A stretch of 41,706 nt of DNA. It comes from an uncultured Caryophanales bacterium. GTDB lineage: Bacteria > Bacillota_I > Bacilli_A > RF39 > UBA660. Below the pieces are notes generated by a model, which did not search any database, had not been told where the DNA came from, and saw nothing but the letters and a program-made list of their open reading frames with translations. The DNA is taken from contig CANOBK010000014.1 in the NCBI GenBank assembly GCA_947564265.1, positions 1 to 41,706 on the forward strand, read 5' to 3'. The position numbers were made by a program, and so were the translations under genes. Positions 31,823-39,876 of this stretch are shown here, one piece after another (position 1 is the first letter of the stretch; each line of letters opens with the position of its first letter).

Positions 31823-33256
31823 ATGAGAAATTTAATTGGAAATAAATGGTTGGATTCTTCGAATGGAAAGACAATAGAAGTTACCAACCCAGCAAACAAG
31901 AAATTAATTGATACCATTCCTGATTCTACATTAGAAGATGTAGATCATGCCGTTCAGATGGCAATGGAAGGACAAAAAGTTTGGGCAAAGTATTCTGTAG
32001 CAGAGCGTGGAAGAATTCTTTTAAAATTTGCAGAACTTGTAAAAGATGACGATGAAAATCTAGCACATCTTTTGAGTCAAGAAACAGGAAAACCAATCAA
32101 GGAAGCGAGAGCAGAAATTGCAAACGTACAAATTTCTGTTCCTGCCTTTGTAGAACAAGCAAAACATTTATATGGAAATATCATTCCTGCAGGGACGGAG
32201 GATGGACAAGAAAAAACAATCCAACTTGTCGAAAGACAACCACTAGGAGTAATGGCTGCAATTATTCCATTTAACTTCCCAATTGATTTGTTTGGACAAA
32301 AAGTTCCACCTGCTTTAATGATGGGAAATGCAGTAATCGTAAAACCTTCTACAGCCAATCCTTTAACCTTAACGAAACTTGTTTATCTATTAAGAAAAGC
32401 AGGAGTTCCAAGTGGTGCAGTTGAAGTACTACATGGAGCAGGATCAGTGATTGGACAAGGACTTTCTCAACATAAGGGAATTCACTTAGTAAGTTTAACA
32501 GGATCAACCGAAGCAGGAATTGAAACTATGAGAACTTGTAGTGAGAATTTAACACATGTAATGTTAGAACTTGGAGGAAATGATGCTTTTCTATTATTAG
32601 AGGATGGAGATGTAGACCTAGCCGTAGAAGAAACAATTTGGGGAAGAATGTATAATACAGGACAGGTATGTTGTGCTAGTAAAAGATTCTTAATTCATAA
32701 TAATGTAAAAGCAGAATTTACTAAGAAACTAACAGCTCGTTTAAAACAAATTAAACAAGGAAATCCTCAAGAAGAAGATACTGATATGGGATGTTTAATT
32801 AGTGAAAAAGCAGCAAAGACAGTTGAACAGCAAGTAAATGATACCATTGCTGCAGGAGCAAAACTTGTTTATGGAGGAGAAAGAAATGGTGCGTTCTATA
32901 TGCCAACCATTCTTACAAACTGTAAAAAGGACATGGAAGTTATGAAAGATATGGAAATCTTTGGACCTGTCGTATCGATTCTTGGATTTGATGATTTAGA
33001 AGAAGCAATTGAAATCGCGAATCAATCTTCGTTTGGACTCTGTGGAAATGTGTTCACTCGTGATATGAAAGTAGCTGCGAAAGTAGCACAAGAACTAGAA
33101 TGTGGTGGAGTAGTCATCAATGGTGCTAGTTTCTATCGTTCCTTCGAAATGCCTTTTGGTGGATGGAAACATTCAGGAATAGGAAATGAAGGAGTTATGA
33201 CCACATTACAAGAAATGTCTAGAATTAAAACAGTAGTATTAAAAAATATTTTTTAG
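31823..33256 (+). CDS. NAD(P)-dependent aldehyde dehydrogenase
   Basis: Oxidises an aldehyde to a carboxylate. The 477-residue protein carries the whole ALDH signature set: PFNFPIDLFGQKVPPALMMGNAVIVKPS, SLTGSTEAGIETM, catalytic Glu in MLELGGND, catalytic Cys in NTGQVCCASKR, and the closing PFGGWKHSGIGNEG. Its overall look fits lactaldehyde / succinate-semialdehyde-type ALDH. With FucO and FIST in one operon, the substrate may be lactaldehyde or a related short aldehyde. AGGAAG precedes the ATG. Confidence 0.9.
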   Translation: MRNLIGNKWLDSSNGKTIEVTNPANKKLIDTIPDSTLEDVDHAVQMAMEGQKVWAKYSVAERGRILLKFAELVKDDDENLAHLLSQETGKPIKEARAEIANVQISVPAFVEQAKHLYGNIIPAGTEDGQEKTIQLVERQPLGVMAAIIPFNFPIDLFGQKVPPALMMGNAVIVKPSTANPLTLTKLVYLLRKAGVPSGAVEVLHGAGSVIGQGLSQHKGIHLVSLTGSTEAGIETMRTCSENLTHVMLELGGNDAFLLLEDGDVDLAVEETIWGRMYNTGQVCCASKRFLIHNNVKAEFTKKLTARLKQIKQGNPQEEDTDMGCLISEKAAKTVEQQVNDTIAAGAKLVYGGERNGAFYMPTILTNCKKDMEVMKDMEIFGPVVSILGFDDLEEAIEIANQSSFGLCGNVFTRDMKVAAKVAQELECGGVVINGASFYRSFEMPFGGWKHSGIGNEGVMTTLQEMSRIKTVVLKNIF

Positions 33257-33272
33257 AAATAGAATAGGATAG

Positions 33273-33303
33273 AAAGGGAAGTAATTTTTCCCTTTTTGTT
33301 TTT
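33273..33303 (+). terminator. Intrinsic terminator
   Basis: AAAGGGAA (33273-33280) pairs with TTCCCTTT (33288-33295), followed by TTGTTTTTT. Ends the fucO-FIST-ALDH operon. Confidence 0.85.
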
Positions 33304-33394
33304 TAGAGATAAATTTAGAAAAAAAAGAAGAAAAATGTCTTTAATTGTGTTAAAATGAATATAGTATGGAAAATAAGGATACGAGGTGAAGTCG

Positions 33395-35104
33395 ATGGAT
33401 GGAGTACTTTTACTAATTATTACTTTTATTATTCTTGCGGTTATTTTGATTACAGTAGTTTTAGTTGCAATTCAAAAACATAAAATTGCAAAGATTAAAA
33501 ATGAAATTAGTGAATTAGATCGAGAAAAAAACCTAATTGCGTCTACTCCTGTTCTTTCCGAGTTATCAAAGGTAGAACCAATTATCAAAAACGATAAAAT
33601 GGGAGAAAAGTATAAAGCGTGGCAAAGACGATTTGAAATTATTAGGGATGATCGAATTACAAAAATTAATGACATGATTATTGAACTTGATATGGAAGTC
33701 AGCAATAAAAATTTAAAGAATTTCCATCAAAAACTCGCAAAAGCAGAAATCGAAATTTATAAAGCAAGAGAAAGCGCAAACGAGTTATTAGAAGAGATTA
33801 AAGAAATTACATTAAGTGAAGAGAAGTATCGAAGTATCGTTATTAAGTTGAAAACAAAGTATCGGGAATTATCCAATGAATTTGAAAAACATAAGGATGA
33901 TTACGAGGATGTTCAAGAAGTGATTGACTTACAGTTTGAAAATATTGAAAAGAGATTTATGGACTTTGATGAAACGATGGATAAAAATGAATACGATGAG
34001 GTTGCGCATATTGTCAAAGCACTTGATACAATGATTGATCATATGTCTATTGTAGTCGCAGAAGTTCCAAACTTAGTATTGTTAGCGGAGAAACTAATCC
34101 CAAAACGAATTGAGGAAATTGAGAATATCTCTAGAGATATGGAAGAGAAGGGATACCCACTTGGATATTTAAAGATTCCTTATAATATGGAAGAGTCTAA
34201 AAAGAACGTAAAAAATATTTTAGATAGAATCCGTGTATTAAATCTAGAAGATTGTATGTTTGAATTAAAAACAATGCTTGATTATTTAGATACCATTTTT
34301 AATGAATTTGAACGGGAACGATCATCACGAAAAGGGTATGAAGAAGAAATGACTTCTTTTGAAAAGAGATTTAAGAAAACAACTCGTATTATCAAAGATA
34401 TTTATGCTCAATTGGATGATATTAAAAGTATGTATGATTTAAAAGATGATGATATCGTCGTGTTAGATAATATTAGTCGTAGACTTCGTCAAATTCAAGA
34501 AGAACAAAAAGAAATTAAGAAAAAGTTAGAAGAAAAAGAAGAACCCTATTCAATCTTAGTAGGAGAGATTTCTGTTAGAAATCAATTACTATCTACGTTA
34601 GAGGAAGATTTAGAGTCTTCATTAAAATCGCTAGGTAGTATGTATGATGATGAAGTACGTGCGAGAGAACAATTAGAAGAAATTCAGGAATTATTAAAAC
34701 AATGTAAGAGTAGGATTCGTAGTTATAAATTACCAATTATCATGAATAATTATTTTATTGAATTATCAGAAGCTAATGAGGCCATCCAAGAAATTATCAA
34801 AGAACTTGGGAAAAAGCCAATTGTAATTCGTACGTTAAATACGAGAGTAGATACCGCAAGAGATTTAATTTTAAAACTTTATAATACAACCAATGAAATG
34901 ATTAAAACAGCACAGATGGCAGAGATGGCCATTGTTTATGGAAATAAATATCGTAGTAGTATGGCAGAAGTACAAGCAGGACTAAATAACGCTGAAATGC
35001 TATTTCATAAAGGAAGTTACAAAGAAGCATTAGAAGTATCAATGGACACCATCAAATTGGTAGAACCTGATATTTATGATAAATTATTAAAGTATTACAG
35101 TTAG
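33395..35104 (+). CDS. ezrA: Septation ring formation regulator EzrA
   Basis: A membrane-anchored cell-division regulator that binds FtsZ and limits Z-ring formation. The 569-residue protein has one N-terminal membrane segment (about 3-25, VLLLIITFIILAVILI) followed by long coiled-coil repeats of the spectrin-like kind, the usual EzrA layout and size. Family blocks such as KYKAWQRRFE near residue 70 and PNLVLLAEKLIP near 228 are recognisable. The GTG at 33386 is less likely than the ATG at 33395, which has GAGGTG upstream. EzrA is restricted to low-GC Gram-positives and supports the host assignment. Confidence 0.9.
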   Translation: MDGVLLLIITFIILAVILITVVLVAIQKHKIAKIKNEISELDREKNLIASTPVLSELSKVEPIIKNDKMGEKYKAWQRRFEIIRDDRITKINDMIIELDMEVSNKNLKNFHQKLAKAEIEIYKARESANELLEEIKEITLSEEKYRSIVIKLKTKYRELSNEFEKHKDDYEDVQEVIDLQFENIEKRFMDFDETMDKNEYDEVAHIVKALDTMIDHMSIVVAEVPNLVLLAEKLIPKRIEEIENISRDMEEKGYPLGYLKIPYNMEESKKNVKNILDRIRVLNLEDCMFELKTMLDYLDTIFNEFERERSSRKGYEEEMTSFEKRFKKTTRIIKDIYAQLDDIKSMYDLKDDDIVVLDNISRRLRQIQEEQKEIKKKLEEKEEPYSILVGEISVRNQLLSTLEEDLESSLKSLGSMYDDEVRAREQLEEIQELLKQCKSRIRSYKLPIIMNNYFIELSEANEAIQEIIKELGKKPIVIRTLNTRVDTARDLILKLYNTTNEMIKTAQMAEMAIVYGNKYRSSMAEVQAGLNNAEMLFHKGSYKEALEVSMDTIKLVEPDIYDKLLKYYS

Positions 35105-35105
35105 A

Positions 35106-35146
35106 AAAAGACTATTAACAGAAAAAATTGTTAATAGTCTTTTTAT
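35106..35146 (+). terminator. Intrinsic terminator of ezrA
   Basis: AAAAGACTATTAAC (35106-35119) pairs with GTTAATAGTCTTTT (35130-35143), 14 bp perfect, with a T-run. Confidence 0.9.
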
Positions 35147-35160
35147 TGACATTGCGACAT

Positions 35161-35190
35161 AATAAAAAAAGAACTTATGACAAGTTCTTT
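35161..35190 (-). terminator. Intrinsic terminator of tRNA-Ala (minus strand)
   Basis: AAAGAACTT (35168-35176) and AAGTTCTTT (35182-35190) are inverted; the A-run at 35164-35170 becomes the U-tract on the minus strand. Confidence 0.8.
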
Positions 35191-35226
35191 CTATAAAGTT
35201 CAAATAGCTTTGAACAAATTTCATAA

Positions 35227-35302
35227 TGGTGGAGCATAGCGGGATCGAACCGCTGACCTCCACGGTGCAAACGTGGCGCTCTCCCAGCTGAGCTAATGCC
35301 CC
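35227..35302 (-). tRNA. tRNA-Ala(TGC)
   Basis: Read on the minus strand: acceptor GGGGCAT/ATGCTCC with one G-U, anticodon stem CCACG/CGTGG around loop TTTGCAC (anticodon TGC), encoded CCA. It is a single gene flanked by convergent terminators. Confidence 0.95.
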
Positions 35303-35449
35303 ATTGTACTAAACACAGTCATATAGGCACTCATAACTGCATCAGTGTTTTAATCTTACCATTAAGAGAAAAAAAAATCAATATAAAATGAAAAAAAATT
35401 TAAAAAATTAAAGAAATCGCAAAATTAAAAAAGAATTTTAGATAGAAGA

Positions 35450-35478
35450 TTGGAATTTTTTTAAAGTTATGTTATATT
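35450..35478 (+). promoter_or_regulatory. Promoter of the lipoprotein gene
   Basis: TTGGAA (35450-35455), 17 bp, then TGT-TATATT (TATATT 35473-35478). The rest of 35303-35509 is AT-rich and gene-free. Confidence 0.55.
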
Positions 35479-35509
35479 GATATTAAATTAAGAATGGAAG
35501 GAAGATAAA

Positions 35510-35992
35510 ATGAAACAGAAAAAAATGAAAAGAATATTGACATTGTTGTTAGTATTTGCTGTGTTTTTAGGAGCAACTGGCTGTAATCAGAAAAAAAGCG
35601 ACAAAGTAGAAGGTAGCCTAGAAGAAATCATGGAGAAGGTATATGCTGGATTTGAAGAAGATGAACTTCCCATGTTTTTAGAAAATATGGAGGTTACCAA
35701 AGAAAATGTAGAAGGATATTTAGGAACCTCTGATATCGATTACAAAGAGGCATTAGCTAGTGAATCAATGACTGGTTCTATCGCCCATTCTGTTGTTCTA
35801 GTCCGTATGAAGGATGAAGCGAATGTAGAAGACGCAAAAACAAAACTAAAAGAACATGTTGATCCTAGAAAATGGATTTGTGTTGGCGTTGAAAACGTAA
35901 TTGTAGAAAGTCGAGGAGACTTAATCATCGTAATCTTAGATGATGAGATGGGAGACAAACTCTTAAAGAACTTCCAAAATATTGGAAAATAA
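35510..35992 (+). CDS. DUF4358-like lipoprotein
   Basis: A 160-residue predicted lipoprotein with signal peptide MKRILTLLLVFAVFLGATGC, the lipobox ATGC placing the lipid-bound Cys at about residue 25. The following domain (SLEEIMEKVYAGFEEDELPMFLENMEVTKENVEGYLG... HSVVLVRMKDEANVEDAKTKLKEHV) resembles DUF4358, a family often found in clostridial operons with MBOAT and DHHW genes. The same arrangement appears here, so it probably serves that acyl-transfer system outside the membrane. AAGGAAG precedes the ATG. A hairpin terminator lies between it and the MBOAT gene. Confidence 0.7.
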   Translation: MKQKKMKRILTLLLVFAVFLGATGCNQKKSDKVEGSLEEIMEKVYAGFEEDELPMFLENMEVTKENVEGYLGTSDIDYKEALASESMTGSIAHSVVLVRMKDEANVEDAKTKLKEHVDPRKWICVGVENVIVESRGDLIIVILDDEMGDKLLKNFQNIGK

Positions 35993-35998
35993 AAGAAT

Positions 35999-36023
35999 AC
36001 CTTCGTTTTACGAAGGTTTTTCT
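35999..36023 (+). terminator. Hairpin terminator
   Basis: ACCTTCG (35999-36005) pairs with CGAAGGT (36011-36017), then TTTTCTT. It lies directly before the MBOAT ribosome-binding site, so readthrough may set the ratio of the two products. Confidence 0.75.
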
Positions 36024-36039
36024 TAAATGGAGGGTAAAT

Positions 36040-37440
36040 ATGGTATTTTCTAGTATTCCATTTTTATATTATTTTTTACCAATTGTATTACTTTCTTATT
36101 TTGTAGTACCAAAAAAATTTAAGAATAGTATTTTACTAATTAGTAGTTTATTCTTTTACTTTTATGGAGAACCAAAATTTATTCTTGTCTTACTATTTTC
36201 TTGTGTCTTTTCCTATCTCTTTGGAAAATGGATTGACAAGTGCCAAGTTCCATGGAAGAAAAAGAGTTTATTAGTTTTGTCATTATGTATTAACTTTGGC
36301 ATTCTGTTTTACTTTAAATACTATAATTTCTTTGTAAGTAATATCAATCATTTATTCCCTGATACACTTCCATTTCTTTCGATTGTGATGCCGATTGGAA
36401 TTAGCTTTTTTACATTTCAATCAGCAAGTTATCTAATTGATATTTATCGGAAAGAAGTAAAACCAGCAACTTCGATATTCACGTATTCTACGTATCTATC
36501 TTTATTTCCCCAATTAATTGCGGGGCCTATTGTTCGTTATCAGACAATCTCCAAAGAACTAGAAACAAGAGAAAGTAAGACCAGTGATATTTCCAATGAG
36601 ATTCGACGATTTGTTTTAGGTCTTTCTAAAAAAGTGATGATTGCGGATATGTTAGGAATTTTTTCGAAAGAACTTGCTTCCTTGTCTTCAAATACGGTTA
36701 TTGGTTTTTGGTTAAAAGCAATTTCTGATAGCCTTCAATTATACTTTGATTTTTCAGGGTACAGTGATATGGCAATTGGACTCGGTCTTATTTTTGGATT
36801 CCATTTCTTAGAAAACTTTAACTATCCGTTTATCGCTAATAGTATTACAGACTTTTGGAGAAGATGGCATATTTCTTTATCTTCATGGTTTAGAGACTAT
36901 ATCTATATTCCATTAGGAGGAAATCGAGTTTCCAAATTTCGTCATTATCGTAATATCCTCATTGTATGGATGACAACAGGATTATGGCATGGAGCTAGTT
37001 GGAATTTTGTTCTTTGGGGTCTTTACTTTGCTTTTTTCTTAATCTTAGAAAAGAAAGTACTATTAAAATTTTTAAAGAATCATCAAGTATTTAGCCATGC
37101 ATATACCATTTTTTTAGTCCTAATTAGTTTTGTTATTTTCAATCAAACGGATTTATCCTTATTAGGTGAAACCTTAAAAGGAATGTTTGGATTTAGTAAA
37201 ATTGCTTTTTGTAACAAAGAAACACTCTTTTACTTAAAAGATTCTATTATTTTACTTGGAATTGCTTTATTATTCTCAACACCAATTCTAAGAAGGGGAA
37301 AAGACTATTTGACAAAATGGAAAAGAGGAGAGCTTCTTGTAGGTACCTTAGAGGTAATACTAACACTTCTATTACTTCTTCTTTCTACCGCTTTCTTAAT
37401 CGATGAATCTTTTCAACCATTCTTGTATTTTCGTTTTTAG
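36040..37440 (+). CDS. MBOAT O-acyltransferase (AlgI-like)
   Basis: A 466-residue polytopic membrane protein that transfers acyl (typically acetyl) groups towards extracellular polymers. Family blocks: SFFTFQSASYLIDIYRKE, LFPQLIAGPIVRY, LYFDFSGYSDMAIGLGLI, NYPFIANSITDFWRRWHISLSSWFRDYIYIPLGG, and the catalytic His in GLWHGASWNFVLWG (near residue 318). TGGAGGG precedes the ATG. Its partner DHHW gene follows by 12 bp. The polymer that is modified cannot be told from sequence. Confidence 0.9.
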   Translation: MVFSSIPFLYYFLPIVLLSYFVVPKKFKNSILLISSLFFYFYGEPKFILVLLFSCVFSYLFGKWIDKCQVPWKKKSLLVLSLCINFGILFYFKYYNFFVSNINHLFPDTLPFLSIVMPIGISFFTFQSASYLIDIYRKEVKPATSIFTYSTYLSLFPQLIAGPIVRYQTISKELETRESKTSDISNEIRRFVLGLSKKVMIADMLGIFSKELASLSSNTVIGFWLKAISDSLQLYFDFSGYSDMAIGLGLIFGFHFLENFNYPFIANSITDFWRRWHISLSSWFRDYIYIPLGGNRVSKFRHYRNILIVWMTTGLWHGASWNFVLWGLYFAFFLILEKKVLLKFLKNHQVFSHAYTIFLVLISFVIFNQTDLSLLGETLKGMFGFSKIAFCNKETLFYLKDSIILLGIALLFSTPILRRGKDYLTKWKRGELLVGTLEVILTLLLLLLSTAFLIDESFQPFLYFRF

Positions 37441-37452
37441 GAGGACTGTTTT

Positions 37453-38547
37453 ATGAAAGATAAATTAATCATTGGTGGTTTTTGTTTCATTCTAGGATTC
37501 TTCTTTCTCTATAGTTTGATTGATTCTGATACGCTAGTTTCTTTTTCAGAACGTAGAACGATGGCAACACTTCCCAAATTGGAAGTTTCTTCGATTCCTA
37601 CAGGAAAATATTTTGAGAAAATGAATGAGTATTTAACAGATCAATTTCCTTTTAGAAATCAATTGAGACGTAGTAAGGCGTTATTTGTAAATAGTGTATA
37701 TCAGAAAAATATTTCTCATGATGCTTATCGAATAGGAAATGAAATTTATCAGTTAGAGCCTACAGTAAATGAAAAATCAGTTACCTATTTTACAAATAAA
37801 TTAAATGAAGTAGCCGATACCCACTTTAAAAATAAAAAAGTATTCTATGCGATTATTCCAGATAAAAACTATTACGTAGAAGTAAGTTCCTTTCCTAAAA
37901 TGGATTATCCTTTTCTTTATCAAACAGTAAGAGAAGGATTAAACAAGAACTTTGAAGAAATTGATTTAAGACCTACCTTAAACTTAGATTCTTACTACCG
38001 AACAGATTTACACTGGAGACAAGAACAATTAGAAGAGGTCGTTTCTTTACTACAAAATAAATTACAGTTAGAAAAAACAAGTTTTCCTAGGAAACAGGAA
38101 TCTTACTTTCCCTTCTATGGCGCTTATTATAGTAAGAGTTCTGGCTCTGTTACCGCAGATACGATTCAGTACTTATTTTCAGGTACGATAGAAAATACAG
38201 AAGTCTATAACTATGAGAAAAAGAGAATGGAATCTGTCTATGAAAAAGAAAACTTAAAAAATATAGATTCTTATGATATCTTTTTATCAGGAGCAACACC
38301 AATTCTAATTTTAAATAATGAAGAATCATCCAGTGATCGAGAATTAATTCTATTCCGTGATTCTTTCTCAAGTAGTTTAGCACCCTTATTATTAGACAAT
38401 TATCAAAAAATTACGATGATTGATTTAAGATACTTTAGTAGCAAGATGTTATCTGAAGTAGAAGAAATTGATTTTTCAAAAACCAATCAAGACATTTTAT
38501 TTTTATATAGTGTTCCAATTATTAATCAGAGTTTTACGTTAAAATAA
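37453..38547 (+). CDS. DHHW-family (AlgJ/AlgX-like) acetylation protein
   Basis: A 364-residue protein with an N-terminal membrane anchor (about 5-22) and an extracytoplasmic SGNH-like domain. It contains FSERRTMATLPK near residue 32, the active-site block YYRTDLHWRQEQ near 180, and the second site DSFSSSLAPLL near residue 301. DHHW proteins accept the acyl group from MBOAT proteins and transfer it to the polymer. It is co-transcribed with the MBOAT gene. Confidence 0.8.
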   Translation: MKDKLIIGGFCFILGFFFLYSLIDSDTLVSFSERRTMATLPKLEVSSIPTGKYFEKMNEYLTDQFPFRNQLRRSKALFVNSVYQKNISHDAYRIGNEIYQLEPTVNEKSVTYFTNKLNEVADTHFKNKKVFYAIIPDKNYYVEVSSFPKMDYPFLYQTVREGLNKNFEEIDLRPTLNLDSYYRTDLHWRQEQLEEVVSLLQNKLQLEKTSFPRKQESYFPFYGAYYSKSSGSVTADTIQYLFSGTIENTEVYNYEKKRMESVYEKENLKNIDSYDIFLSGATPILILNNEESSSDRELILFRDSFSSSLAPLLLDNYQKITMIDLRYFSSKMLSEVEEIDFSKTNQDILFLYSVPIINQSFTLK

Positions 38548-38647
38548 AAAAATTCTTTTTCTTTCTAAAACTTTATCCGACGAATCCTTTTTTATAAATA
38601 ATATAGTTAGAAGGCAATTACCTTACTATCATTTAAAAGGAGTAGCA

Positions 38648-39577
38648 ATGAAAGAAAAAAAGAGTCGGTTAAGTTTACCAATCAATCATGAATATATTTA
38701 TAAGTTAAGTGATCGGAAAGAAGGGGAACCCTTTCCAATTGTATCTGATGTTATGTTTCATACCATGTTAAACAATGAATCAAGAAAGCAATATGTATCT
38801 TATTTCTTATCTTTATTAATAGGAAAAGATAGAAAAGAGATCGAAGAAAATATTATCTTTGTTAAAAATAAACTAGATAAGAAAAACTATCATGATTCAA
38901 GTAAGACCGTAGATTTTGTCTGTGAGATTGAAGAAGAAATCTATAATATTGAGATGAATAATAATATAAGTATTGAATCTTTAGAACGAAATATTTCCTA
39001 TATTAATGACTTATATAAATCAAAGATGAAAAGGGGAAGTGAATATCAGTATCAAAAGTCGATTCAGATTAATCTTAATAACTTTTCCTTTGAAGGAGAT
39101 CACAACACGATTGAAGTTTATCAATTACGAGATGAAGAAGGAATATCATTAACAGATAAAATTACAATTATTTATATCTATCTTCCCAAAATAAGAAAGA
39201 AATTATATAATGGAGATAAGTTGACGGAACTAGAGAGACTTCTTTTAGTATTTAATGAAGGAAGTCCTGACCGTTTAGAAAATCTAATAGGGGAGGATGA
39301 AGTAATGAGTGAATATCGGAAGGATGCATTGGAAGCATCAGATGATGAAGAAATTATCGGACTTTACGATAAAGAGTTACATTTAGAGATGTTAAGAAAT
39401 ACAGAATTACATCATGCAAAAGAAGAAGGACTAGAAGAAGGAATTGAGAAGGGTAGACGTGAAGGCATTTTTGATACTGTAAGAAGTTTATTAAAAAGCG
39501 GTGTAGATAAAAAAATAATCATGGAAGCAACAAATTTAACAGAAGAAGAAATCAAAAATATTTCAGAGAGTAATTAA
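38648..39577 (+). CDS. Rpn-family PD-(D/E)XK nuclease
   Basis: A 309-residue member of the Rpn/YhgA-like family (often called PD-(D/E)XK nuclease family transposase). It has PIVSDVMFHTMLNNE, the metal-binding VDFVCEIEEEIYNIEMNN (Asp and Glu, with Asn where Gln is more usual), and a C-terminal helical tail with HAKEEGLEEGIEKGRREGIFDTVRSLLKSG. Related Rpn proteins promote RecA-independent recombination in E. coli; here the role is not known. No inverted repeats or target-site duplication were seen around it. AAAAGGAG precedes the ATG. Confidence 0.85.
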   Translation: MKEKKSRLSLPINHEYIYKLSDRKEGEPFPIVSDVMFHTMLNNESRKQYVSYFLSLLIGKDRKEIEENIIFVKNKLDKKNYHDSSKTVDFVCEIEEEIYNIEMNNNISIESLERNISYINDLYKSKMKRGSEYQYQKSIQINLNNFSFEGDHNTIEVYQLRDEEGISLTDKITIIYIYLPKIRKKLYNGDKLTELERLLLVFNEGSPDRLENLIGEDEVMSEYRKDALEASDDEEIIGLYDKELHLEMLRNTELHHAKEEGLEEGIEKGRREGIFDTVRSLLKSGVDKKIIMEATNLTEEEIKNISESN

Positions 39578-39663
39578 ATTTATTATGAATTGAATAGAAT
39601 ATTTTCCTATTCTTTTTGTTTGAAAATTTTATGTCTATTATGTTTCGTTTCTCTAATCATATC

Positions 39664-39692
39664 TTGAAAAAATAATCAATGTGTGTTATTAT
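39664..39692 (+). promoter_or_regulatory. Promoter of tRNA-Gln
   Basis: TTGAAA (39664-39669), 17 bp, TATTAT (39687-39692) preceded by TGT. Confidence 0.65.
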
Positions 39693-39705
39693 TAATAATG
39701 TTTAT

Positions 39706-39780
39706 TGCCCCATAGCCAAGCGGTAAGGCTGCAGACTCTGAATCTGCCATGCGCTAGTTCGAATCTAGCTGGGGCAGCCA
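39706..39780 (+). tRNA. tRNA-Gln(CTG)
   Basis: Acceptor TGCCCCA/TGGGGCA, anticodon stem GCAGA/TCTGC around loop CTCTGAA (anticodon CTG), discriminator G and encoded CCA at 39778-39780. A CTG anticodon reads only CAG, so another tRNA-Gln(TTG) must exist elsewhere. Confidence 0.93.
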
Positions 39781-39789
39781 AATAGAAAT

Positions 39790-39816
39790 AAAGCTCTAGA
39801 AATAGGGCTTTTTTTA
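39790..39816 (+). terminator. Intrinsic terminator after tRNA-Gln
   Basis: AAAGCTCT (39790-39797) pairs with AGGGCTTT (39804-39811), one G-U, followed by a T-run. Confidence 0.8.
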
Positions 39817-39845
39817 TTGATAAAAAAATAGATTTTTGCTATGAT
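39817..39845 (+). promoter_or_regulatory. Promoter of gltX
   Basis: TTGATA (39817-39822), 17 bp, TATGAT (39840-39845). The -10 overlaps an in-frame ATG at 39841, so that ATG cannot be the start; the ATG at 39877 is. Confidence 0.75.
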
Positions 39846-39876
39846 AGGGTTATATTTAAAAGGGTGTGATTATAGA

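Noticed and set aside
38648-39577. Insertion sequence around the Rpn-family gene
   Set aside because: No terminal inverted repeats or target duplication were found, and Rpn proteins are often stand-alone genes.
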